Shown piece by piece: positions 34,859 to 47,800 of a DNA stretch of 64,000 nucleotides. The position numbers were made by a program, and so were the translations under genes. The DNA comes from Paragordius varius (Eukaryota; Nematomorpha). The notes below the pieces were generated by a model. It was not told where the DNA came from, searched no databases, and saw nothing but the letters and a program-made list of their open reading frames with translations. The stretch lies in the NCBI GenBank assembly GCA_964247055.1, contig OZ176050.1, positions 14,942,001-15,006,000 of the forward strand. Direction: 5' to 3'. Positions within the stretch are counted from its first letter, which is position 1; every line of letters begins with the position of its first letter.

Positions 34859-35183
34859 ATGAGCACAGAAATATTTGACGCATCCAAACTTGCTATATGT
34901 GATGCTCGTAAGAAATTATTGGAACATATTAAAAAGGGAGGAGATATGATTATATTTTTAAAACACATCCATAGAGCCTCACGACAAACCAATCAGTTTC
35001 ATCATTTGAAGTTCCAAGAAATAAAAGCAAAGCTTTTTCAAAACATTATTTTATCAATCTTTCGAATACATTGTTCTGGGTATGTGTTAACAAATATGTT
35101 TAAAACTCTTTCCCTGTGATACTAGATTTCGGAGAATTGGAAAAAATGCGGGTTTAGATATCCGATACTTAGCTAATTTATAA
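34859..35183 (+). CDS. Small two-exon gene, unknown protein (92 aa)
   Basis: Exon 1 is 34859-35079 and exon 2 is 35126-35183, separated by a 46-nt GT-AG intron (GTATGT...ACTAG) in matching phase. The product is basic and helical: FDASKLAICDARKKLLEHIK, then IHRASRQTNQFHHLK, and ends GKNAGLDIRYLANL. There is no signal peptide or clear membrane segment. I cannot name a family. The matching phases, the short intron and the non-AT-biased codons favour a real gene, but upstream exons cannot be excluded. Confidence 0.5.
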
Positions 35184-35806
35184 CAAAATGGCAACATTCC
35201 TACAATAATTCTGTAAATTCAATACAATCCTATGTTAAAAACTAATAAAATTTTTATTTAGGCTCATTTTCGTTTATATAAATAGAGCCCTCCCATTTTT
35301 AGTAAATAGGCAAAATAATTTGGCTTAAGATCCCTGTTTTCTATCAAACATTAAGAAAAAGTATTTTAAAAAGTCATAAAATGAAATTTTAGGTAAACCA
35401 GGTATTTTAAAATATATGGGCAATAACAAGTATTTTATCAGATACAGTATTAATACTATACGAATAAAACCTAAAAATATAAAGACATTTTTTTTCCAAA
35501 GACAACATATTTTCTTAAACCTTAATTTTAACCGTATATTATTTGACTACAATTACTCTATTTCATACTTTGTAATTAATAATCATTTAATGATTTAATC
35601 AAAATTTATAACACTTTATATTTACGTTTTCCCCGTATAATTATTTTTTTATGTAATCCAAATTTTCTAATCATAATTGCAAAACTTCACATTTGATAAT
35701 TCCTTTATTTGACACCTCATGAGTTTTTATTAATACAATAATAATTAAAAGTATAAGAAAGAGTTTACCACAATAAAAATATAAAACAGGTTTGTAAAAT
35801 AATAAA

Positions 35807-38800
35807 TCATTTTTTAAATGTCATAGATTTGGTTCGACTATTAAGTTGAGTTGATAATGGTCTAACTATCTTTTTCGCATTCCCCGTTACATTTTTCAAA
35901 GAGTTTGGGGGGGTCTTGGTATCTAATATAAGATAATCAAATATAATTAGTTGAATATAAACTAAAATTTTGCATGAGAAACCCCAATTTAAAACGTTAA
36001 AAATACGAGAAATTACAAAAATTTCTTATTTCCATATATGTTATTAAATGTCTAAATTTTTATATGTCTCAACATTATACGGGGTTTAAACCCGATAGTG
36101 TCCATACTGTCCTGTTTAAAAAATTCAGATAACATAGGTTATAAAGAAAATAAAAAAATTTAATTAAAAAATGAAATTTTTTACAATTTATCAATGTTGT
36201 TTGTATTAATGAACTACACGTGTATTACTATCAAATTATTAACTACAGTAAAAATTATAATTTTACGGACAAAAAGTCAAAATATAAGAACAATTTTTTT
36301 GAAAAGACACCCACCGTACTTTTTTAAACTACAATTTATACTATTATTAGAATGTAATTAATACAATTGTAAGATATGTAATTGAAAAATACCAATGTAC
36401 ACATTTCTATTTTACATTTAGGGTTTAAAACAAAACATTGTTAATTTTATGTAATAAAATCAAGATTTAAAAAGTATGGTTTTGTATTAGAAAAATATAA
36501 TATTTATCTTTATATTTTTACGTTTTTGTCTGTTTTATATATTTAATGTAACTAATACTAATAAAAATTTGGTAAAAATATTACTAAATTTCGGATGAGG
36601 GTGGTTGATTTTAGGCGAAGCTTTGTTGTGAAGGATTGCATCGTATGAAATGGATTCAAAATCAAACGAATCCAATTGATTGAATAAAAGAGCGTTACAA
36701 TTTTTAAGGTCAGGTTCAGAATTTGTATGCAACATTGCATTGTCCCGTAACTCAGAAACGTTTTTCGATTCATTAACTATATATATATATATATCAAATA
36801 TATGGGTATAAAAAATAATATTTTTTAATTTTACTTACAATGTAGTCTATATATACCATTTACAATTCGAATTTACCTTAAATAAATTATGTGTTTTTTA
36901 AAATTAAAAATTACCTATATTTTTTAGTTTTGAAAATTAGCTATTGTTTAAAATTAATATAATACTAAAATAATAATATATATGGGTATAAAAAATGATA
37001 TTTTTTGTTTTGCGTAAAAAGTTATCATCACCCTTAAATAAATTATGTGTTTTTAGAATAAAAATTATTAAATTTAAAAAATGAAATTTTGTTTGAAATT
37101 AATATAATACTAAAAAAATAATATATATGGGTATAAAAAATAATATTTTTAATTTGGGTAAAAAGTAGTCTATATATACCATCTACAATTCAAATTCATC
37201 CTCGAACAATTCAAATTCACTCTGAATAAATTATGTTTTTTTTAAAGTTAAAAATTACCTATATTTTTTTATTTTTAAAAAATAAAATATAGTTTAAAAT
37301 TAATATAATACTAAAAAAATAATATATATGGGTATAAAAAATGATATTTTTTATTTTACATAAGCAAAGTCAATATATATACCATTTGCAATAATTCATC
37401 CTGGAATTCAAATTCACCCTCAAATAAATTGTGTTATTTTTTAAGTTAATATAATACTAAAAAAAATAAAAAATATGTCATAAGAATATATTTCATATTA
37501 ATTATGATTTATATTAGCCCGAAAACATATAATTTTAGGATGATTTTAAATTGTAAATGGTATAATTTTTAATAAAAAATTTGAAAATTATGTTAAAAAA
37601 TAATATATATTTTATGTGCACAAAATAAGTAACATAACAAAATTTTGCCCGTTTATAATCAAGATCTATCATTTTATTTTTTTTCAGCGAAAATATTTTT
37701 TATTACCACTAATAATTTATAAAAAAAAACATTGAAACCAGTAAATTAGTTTTGAAAAAAATCAAATTAATATAAGTAAAGTTAGTTAACTACATGCAAA
37801 TCAAAATTCACCACAAAGTATTTATTATATATATATACTAAACAGGCGGTTATATTCAAATTTGTAATCCCTGTACATATTTGCACATTTTTTAAATAGG
37901 CAAAGCGCGACAAAATAGTTCCAGCTTCGCCCTTTTGTAGTTAAATTGGTTTCAATTTTGATCATTATTTTATTACAATGTATGATTAATTAGGCATTTT
38001 CTATCCATTTAACTTAAAAAATATACTATTATAATTTCATATTTCATACAAATCGAGGAACCAAAAAAATTTTTTAAAACAAGTTAAAATCAAATAAAAA
38101 ATCAAACAATTTACTTTTAATTTTTTTGAGCGTATTAACGGGCGAAAGACCATTATTCATGGCTTGAATTTTAGCATTAGCACGGTTTTTCTTTTTACGA
38201 GCTTTTTTATTCAAGGGCCCATTTGAAGTTACGTGGTGATTTTCTGTACATTGACTTTCAACATTACATGCCAAAGGTTGGCTATTTACAAGTAAAAATT
38301 AAATATTTAAGGGTAAAGAGCGTAAAAATACTAAATGAAGAAAAATACTATTTTTAGGAAAACGGGTATCCCACATAAAATCCGTGAAATAGTTAAATAA
38401 TAGTGTTCAATGTAAACATACATACACATATATATATATATATTATATTTCAAAAACACATGATTGTTTTTAGGGTAAATTTAAATTGTTTATGGATGAA
38501 TTTGAACTGTAAATGGTATATTTACCAATCAATTTTTTTGAATATGCATACCACCGATTAGCAAGAACTTAAAAAAATTGTTATATAAACACTAAGTTTA
38601 CATTATAAAGTGACATGTGCTTAAAATCTATGTAATTATTTATGAATGCCCATATATATTATTAAGTCAAAAATGCGGCCAGCAAAGCCATGTGTTGAAC
38701 ACGCCTGCCTGGTTTAAGTGAATAATATGGTTATACACACTTTTTTTTACTAAAATACATATATTTGTCTTTATACTTTGGTTCCATATCTGTAGTTTTC

Positions 38801-41800
38801 ATTGTTTGAGGATGGTTACTGTCATCAGGGCAGCCAACTAATTCTTTAAGGTTAGGGCGTGGATGGGTAAGTTTATCGAAAGGTCGCAATTTTTTATATT
38901 TCTTAATCATACCCTTATGGATGTCATCAAGATTCTATATATATATGCATATATGGCAAACAAATTATAGTATGTGCATTTTAATGGTAATTGCTTATTT
39001 CACAATAAATGAATTAATTTTGCTTAAAACTTTATATGTTTTATTACAAAAAAATTTAAAATTTTATAATTAAACATAACAATAAGCAAAATGTATACCT
39101 TAGTTTTATCCAACGATAAGTAGGGATCTTTTGTTGTTTCTTTAATCTCTAAAATTGGAATAAACATTTTATGAAACAAATTAAATACAGTAAATAAATT
39201 GAAAATATACTATGGTCAAAACGTAAATATAAAGACAACTATATGCCTTTTTAATATCCAATTATTATTAACATATAACTCTTTGTTAAAAATTGCAAAG
39301 TATGAAATAGAGATGTATATAATGGTAACACAATCAATTAAATATTTTATCATTATAATTAAATAATTTATATGGGAAAAATTTAGATTTAAAAAAGTAT
39401 GGATGTTGTCTTTTGGAAGATAATATGTGTCTTTATATTTTTACGTTTTGTCCGTATAATTTCAATTTTCACCGTAAAAATTTATGGAAAAAAGCATTAA
39501 ATTTTATACATATATGCCCTACCTTTGTAAAATAAAAAAAGTGTATATAAAGATAAGCCTACACCCTATATTCCTTTTTATATAAAGAGCGGACTATGGG
39601 TTTATAGTCTAAAGACAAGTTTTTAAATGCGAATTTCGATTTCAAACTTTACTTACCCCAAAGAAAATTCAAATTTTTTTTAAATTAGTACATCATATAT
39701 AAAAAAATTCCATATTTAAATTATTTATTTACCAGGCGGATTTGAGCAATTGTTAGCTAAATTAATTGTGTTAGCTAATGATTTTGCTTCCTCAATAAAG
39801 GCTATCTTACGTTGTTCGCTTGATTTGAACTAAAATTTATATATATATATATATATATATAATATAAAGTACAGTAAAAATTGAATTGATACCGACAAAG
39901 CGTAAAAATATTAAAGACAAACAAATCTTTTTTTTCTAAAAGACAACCATACTTTTTAAATCTTGATTTTTTTAAAAATATAACTCTATAAATGGTGACA
40001 TCTGAAATAGAAATGTATATTGGTAACACAATCAATGATTTTTATATTTTAATTAAATAGTTTTTATAAGAAAAATTAAGGTTTGAAAAGTATGGTTGGG
40101 TTATCTTTTGAAAAAAAAACTCTATGTTGTAAACTTCAATCATAAAATAGATATGTATATTGGTAACACAATCAATTATGTGTTTTCCAATTGTTAATAA
40201 ATGATTTTATAGGATAAATCAAGGTTCGAAAAAGTATGGTTGGGTTATCTTTTGAAAAAAAACAATTGTCTTTATAATTTTACGCGTTTTTTCCGTATAT
40301 AATTTCAATTATTGTTGTATATAATAATAGATTATATATTACCAATTGATAAGGCGTTTTAGTAAACATGGATAAATGTGGTTGTATATCCTATGTATAA
40401 AATATAAAAGTATAAAATATTTATAAATATACCATTTAAATTTCAAATTCACCCTCAAACAATTCAAATTCACCCTAAAAATAAATTATTTGTTTTCGGG
40501 CAGCTAATATTACTCATTATTAATATAAAATATATCTTTGTGGCTTAGTTTTGTATTTTTTCAGTATTATTTTAATTTTGAACAAAATTTTATTATTTTT
40601 TTCAAAATATAATAAAAATAAAAGTAATTTTCAATCTTAAAAAACACATAATTTATTTTAGGGTAAATTTAAATCGTTCGAGGGTGAATTTAAATTATTC
40701 AAGTGTGAATTTCAAGTGTAAATGGTATATATAAAATTTATAAAAATATAAAATTGATTAAATATAAGAAAAAAATATGTTCAAAATATCAATCCTGGGG
40801 TGAGTATTTCACCAGCTTTCCAAGCAATCAATATTGTATGCCATTTTAAGTGATAAAATTATTAAATTAACCCATCCTTATTCAATTTAATCCACTATAA
40901 ATTAATCCCTATATTTTTTCAGATCATACAATCATATAAGGCTATTTATTATGCATTTTAACAAAATTTTGCCATATACAAAAACACACATACATATATC
41001 GTTTGAACTTGATTATTCACATGATGAGGTGAAGAAGAATTATGTTTCTCACCACTAAATGTGTTGAAAAAATTTGATGATGATTTTTTAATCAATAATC
41101 CATTGTTAATTTCTTCCTCGTTGCCATGGTGATTCCTTGAGGGTGTTTGAAATTCAAAGCCTATTACATCATTCAAAGAGCTGGACATTAAGAATTTATT
41201 ATTGTCAGAGCATTCCATTTCCGTTTTTTTTATGACAACATTTTGAGCGTCGATTTTATTAAGGGGCGTATTATTTTTACTGCTGATAATAGTATTATTA
41301 TTGTTACCTTTGATAAGATCAGTAATTTGTATAATTTTAGGGGTGTAACTCAACGTATTTGTGTTTTGAATACCTCTAGTCTAAATTGTAGTACAATAAA
41401 AATGAACATTGTATATAAAATATGAATAAATTCCAATTTGATATTATTTAATAAAAGTAAAAATTGAAATTATACGGACATGTAAAATTATAATGACAAA
41501 TTTTCTTAAACTTTGTTAATATTGTCAACGAGAACGAATATTTTATGTTAAAATAATAATTTGTATTCTCGTAAAATTTATTGAAAATCTTATTATTCTT
41601 TTCTTTATTTTAGTTAATCCATTGAAAAAGATACTCTCATGCATCGAAAATTTTGGATTTAAACTTTGTTTCACATATAGGGATATTTAATTACGATTGT
41701 TAAAAGATATGTAATTGATTGTGTTACCCATATACAAATATCCATTTTATAATTTACAGTTTTAAACAATGAGTTAGTTATAAAACAAAAAAATCAAGAT

Positions 41801-44800
41801 TTAAAAGTATGGTTGTTTGTTGTCTTTTAGATACATAATAATATGCCTTTATATTTTTATGTTTTGTCCGAAGAATTTCAATAACCCATTTACTGTAAAT
41901 ATAACTAAGAGTTCGGCGTTGCTTACAACTAACGAACCATGTAATTTTTAGCGACACACTTAAATTATATTGATAATTTACAATCGTATTGATATATAAA
42001 ATATAAATTATATCAATCAAAAAAAGTACAGTAAAAATTGAAGTATATACGGATAAAACGTAAAAATATAAAGACAATCATTTTTTTCTAAAAGAAAACC
42101 ATACTTTATAACTTTTGATTTTTAAAAATATGACTCACATTGTTTAATATAACAAAATGTAAAATAAAGATATATATAACTAACACACAATCAATTCTAT
42201 ATTTTACAATTGTAATAATTAAACGTTTAAAAAAAGTATGGTTGTCTTTTTAATAAAACCATTTGTCTATTTAATAATTTTAATCAAAAAAAAATCATTT
42301 TATATTTTCAAATTTACTGTATTATTGGGTGATTCAGGCGTAGGTTCTAAAGAAGAAACTATAACGAAATAAGCATGGTTAGGGTCAGTCGCATTGATAG
42401 AATCAAAAGCATTGGGGGTAAAACAATCCAATTCTCTGTAACTTGCATCCAACTAAAAATTAAAGCAAATTAAAGTTAATGGCAATAATGAGTATAAATG
42501 ATTTAATTTATTTAATAATAAATATCTAATTTACGGATATTTTTTTGATTTCGTTTTAATTTCTTTAAAGAAGGTTATACAATTATAACCGAAAATAATT
42601 AGATATGTATTAAATAAATTAACTATGTATATTTTAAAAATCATTTATACGCATTATTGCCTTTAACTTGATTTATAAATGCGTGATTCTTTACTTTTTT
42701 TAAAAAAATAAGGCATAGAAAATATTTTATAATGAAACTTTTTTGTGCAAAACGGTATACTCATTATAGATTTGAGAGTATAAAAATAGGATAATTAGCT
42801 ATAGCTATTTTATACTATACAATACGTATCATAACTAACTATATCCAGTAAAAATTGAAATTATACGGATAAAATGTAAAAATATAAAGGCATATATTTT
42901 TTATAAAAAAAACCATACTTTTTCAAATTCAATTTTTTATTACTTATTGTTTTGGGTTGCATAAATAGGGAAATAAAGATGTAAATTGTTAATACATACG
43001 CTCAATTATATCATTTGAAAATGTAATCAAATAGTTTATGTAGGAAATATCAAAGTTGGAAAAAGTAGGCGTAAAAATAAAGACAAAACGCAATAATGTA
43101 AAGACAACCATACTTTACTTAAACTTTAATTTATCGGCTAATTACAACAATCAAAATTTAAAATGGTTGGGTTATCTGCAATAAAAAAAATTTTTGTTTA
43201 TAAATTTACGTTTTGTCCATATATAATATCAATTTTTACTGTTAGTATTAATGTCTAAAAAACCAACAAAAAAATAAAAAATGGATATAATATAAATAAA
43301 TTATTAAGACCCTTTCTCTTTCTATAATAGACTTAAAAAATAACCAAATCGATAAAATAAAAATTGGTATACGGTTTTGCCCCCATAAATTTTACCATTT
43401 ACAATCCCAATGGACCCTTAAACAATTCAAATTCACCCTAAAAAAGCGATGCCTTTTCGGGCTAATATAACTCATCATTAATATGAAATATATCTATGTT
43501 TATAGCATAATTATTTTTTCAGTATCATTTTATTTTAAACTATATTTCACATTTTTCAAAAAATATTATAAAATTACAGTTATAATTTTTATTGTCAAAA
43601 AACGTATAATAATTTATTTTAGGGCGAATTCGATTTGTTCGAGAGTGAATTTAAATTCAAAGGTGAATTAAAATTGCCTAAGGGTGAATGATTTTTATCG
43701 TAATAACCTAAAATTAACTCAAATCCACACAGTTTTAAAACCTATATAATATATAAAATATACATACTTCAATTTGTTTGACGGTAAGCGTACGCTTAAT
43801 TATTGAAAGTATATCATGCATATTTTGTTTAACCAAAGGAGAGGGATTTGGAATGCAACATGTAAGGAGATTGGGTAGAGTTCTATATAGTTAGTAATTA
43901 TTCTTATTAATACTACAGTATGTGCATTTTAATGATGGTACCTTATTTCACAATACACTATATATAGTTGGGTAATTCGCTACACAGTAATGTATTGAAA
44001 AAAACAACTAAATAGTGAATAAACAATTATTTCCATTCTTTTATCCATACTCTTATGTCCTGTAGTGTTGTAAATTGTCCCCTACTATAGTGTTGTGTGA
44101 AATAAGCAACCATCATTAAAATGCATACTATATAGTTGTAACAAATTATATAAACTTTAAGTAAAATATGAAAAGGTCAATTACAATAAATAGAAATTAA
44201 ATTTTGCTATGGAGAAAAAAAAGGTAAAATATCAAAAAAATTAAATTACAAAAATATTTTTTTTTCTTTTAAGAGACAACCAACCAACCACCTAATTTTT
44301 ATTAACAATTTAGATATAAGTAAAGCTTTACCAACACGCATTTCAAATTCCTAATTTGCAAAATCAAAATGATGATGTCTTACAGTAATTTTTTGCGTTT
44401 CGCACGGTGAGATTTTACAGTAAAATTGGAAATGGACAAAACGTAAAAATATATAGACAAATATTTTAATCTAAAAGACAACCATACTTTTAAAAACTTA
44501 AAAGCTCACCATATAAGATACTTATTACATTTGTAAAATATGAAATTGATTGTGTTAATATTATATATATCTCTATTTCACACTTTTCCATTTAAAACAA
44601 TAAGTTAGTTATATTAAAATAATTTAAGTTTTAAATGTATGGTTGTCTTTTATGAAAAAATATTTGACTTTATATTTTTACGTTTTGTCCGTATAATTTC
44701 AATTTTTACTGGTAAGTCTAAAACATATTTAGTTTAAATCTATGTGTGCTAAAAAGCCGCCTAACTTACAGCAAAAAAACCATTGCAATTTTTACCATAA

Positions 44801-47800
44801 GAGAAAATAGTACTTTAAAATCATAATCTTTTTATATATACCATTTACAGTTCAAATTCACCCTTAAACAATTCACACTAACCCTTGAACAATTCAAATT
44901 CACCCTCGAACAATTCAAATTCACCCTCAAATAAATAACATGTTTTTTAAGATTAAAAATTACCTATATTTTAATATATTTTTAAAAAATTAAATTTTGT
45001 TTTAAATTAATATAATACTGAAAAAAATAATTAATTATGCCATAAAGATGATTTTATATTAATAATGAGTTATATTAGTTCGAAAACACATAATTTATTT
45101 TTAGGGTGAATTTGAATTGTTCGAGGGTGAATTTGAATTGTTCAAGGGTGAATTTGAATTGTTCGAGGGTGAATTTGAATTGTTCAAGGGTGAATTTGAA
45201 CTGTAAATGGTATATCAATATTCGATATAAGATCTGAAATGTGTTAAATAAAGTTAAATAATAGATTCTGTAAAACCCTTAGAGTATTAAAAATAATTCT
45301 ATTTAACATATTTTAAGAAACCTACAAAAAATAAAAAGTAATTGATATTAAAAAAAATCAAATATTTATATCGTATCATTAGTAAATTTTTTTTCAAAAA
45401 AAGAAAAAAAAGTACTGTGGTAAAGTTTCGGCAATTTTTATCATAGCTTGATTTGGTAGGACGTAACTGTAAAATAATTATACAAAATAATGAAAATGGA
45501 ACATATATATATATAAAAAATTTTAATATTTTCAAGAATAAAAATTTTTAATTTTTTTATAAATCAATTGGTCAATAGTAACTAAAAAATCTTTACGAAA
45601 GTTTAAAATGTATAAATGTGTGAATTATCCATACAAAGTGCTTTCATCCTCCCTACGGGCTAGGCCATCTCTCCATTCATTGAGTTTAAGTAAAACACTA
45701 AATTGTCGAGCATTAAAACATTTATTGTAACGTTGAAGGAGTTGTTCATAAAAGTTGGGGGTAAAACACGGTTTTTGATAAACCTAACACATATAATAAG
45801 TCATGTCATGTCATTGTAAAACAAAAAAGATTATCATACCAAAGTTACAGTAAAAATTAATATTGTAATAATTTTATGGACAAAACGTAAATATATATAA
45901 AGACAAATATATATTATTTTTTCAAAAGACAACCACACCCTAACATTTCGTCCATAAGCTATTTAATTATGATGGTAAAATTGAAAATTGATTGCTTTAG
46001 TAATATATATATATATATATTTCACACTTTGAATATTAAACAATGATTTATATTTAGAAAATAAAGATTCAAAAAGTATGGTGTTTGCCTTTTAGAAAAA
46101 GCGATAGAATTCGTAAAATAAAATCCAACAGGTTATTTTTTTCCACATCTTAAATATACAAACTCTAATCATACAGGATAAATTGAAAAATGAAGTTTTT
46201 TGAAAAAAATGCAATCATAATTTCTCAATTTATAATACCCTTCAATTAATTACCATTATGATATATTCTTTAAATTTTAAAGATACTTGGGCAAAAAAGG
46301 GTCTTTACTAAACGACCCCAACATGTTGGGTAAAATCGTTAATTTGAAAACAAAAAATGAAATCGGTAACAAAAAGATGATAAAAAAAGTTATAAAAACT
46401 TATTCTTTAAAAATCGCAAAACAAATTTACCATTTGACAAAGCGTTCGACTCCGTTCAAATACTTTATGCATTAAACCATCAGGCCCACGCCTTTCCAGG
46501 ATATCCTTGTATTCAGATTCGCGTTTTACAATTTTTTCATATTCTGTCATAGAGTTGTTACTGTTATTGTTATTGGAATTTGAATCATTTGCCTTGCTTT
46601 TTTTGCTATTGTTTGTTGAAATGTTGTTTCGTTTTTGACTCTTAACTGGTAAAGGATTTTCACCAGGCTCATGGTTGGGTTGTTCTTTTACAGTTATAAC
46701 CTCTTGATATTTTTCAACTGTTGTATTTTTATTTTCCTGATCTGTGTGGTAAAGGGATATTAAATAAAATTTATTTTATGATATCAAAAAATGATATTTT
46801 TTTGCTCAATCATGTCCAAAAATATGTAATTTAAAAAGTGTGTTGGTATCAAAAACAATTATCCCTCAACCTATAAAAACTTTATAATCAACAGTATTGG
46901 AAAACATTTATAACTCAAACTTAATTAGAGAAAGAGAATAAAAATAATAAACCAGTAAATCAACTCATATATATTAAAAAAATCCTTATTTTGTTATCGT
47001 TTTTAAAACAATTGATTTTATTAAAATATTACGCCTTATTAACTTCCTTAGAATTCCCTTCTCCAGCACTAAATCTTATATTTTTATATAATTTTTATTG
47101 TAGAAACTTTTACATCTAATACATAAGAATAACAATCTTTGATAATTAAATTTTATCTAAAATAATAACTTTCAAAACTGTAGTTTATTTACAAAAATTG
47201 AGCTTTGAGATAAAAAAAAAAGTCCTAGTATGTCAACGCGGATAAAAAAAGTGAAAAGGTGGTCTTGAAATTTAAACTGTATTTAATTTTTAACCATTGT
47301 TCAGGGCTATTTTTCGCTTGGTAGTTAATGTATTATCATTATTGTTACCAATTTTCGTTTCATCCATGGTGATTGATTTAGTTTTAATAGAAGAATTATC
47401 TTGAACTTTGTATTGTAATAGGAGTGATTTCCCGCGACATAAAATGTCATTTTTCATGCGTTCGTAAATGTATATGAGATAATGCGTATCTGAACGGGCA
47501 TAATTTATCAAGGCAGGGGTTAGGGGTCTAATAAAAAAAAATTTTTATAATCAAATAAAAAAATGAAATATACTGATATGAAACATACACATACAAAAGT
47601 TTAAAAAATAGCCACAAATAAAGTAACGCGGGTTTTATCATACTAAAATACAGTAAAAACTTGAAATTTACGGACAAAAAAATATAAAGACATCCATATT
47701 TTTTCAAACCTTAGTTTGTCCAATTAAAATGATTCAATATCAATCGTAAAATATGTAGTTAATTGTGCTACCAATTTACCATTCTCTATTTTATACTTTG

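Noticed and set aside
38074-38114. Stop at 38074 as the end of EXOSC10
   Set aside because: A phase-matched donor at 38114 and two downstream exons reproduce the conserved C-terminal tail, so the longer model is preferred. The shorter form is kept only as an alternative.
44321-44400. Candidate extra EXOSC10 exon (AATTTGAAATGCGTGTTG)
   Set aside because: The phase does not fit. The missing HRDC segment ([12 protein letters not shown]) was found at 45416-45466 instead.
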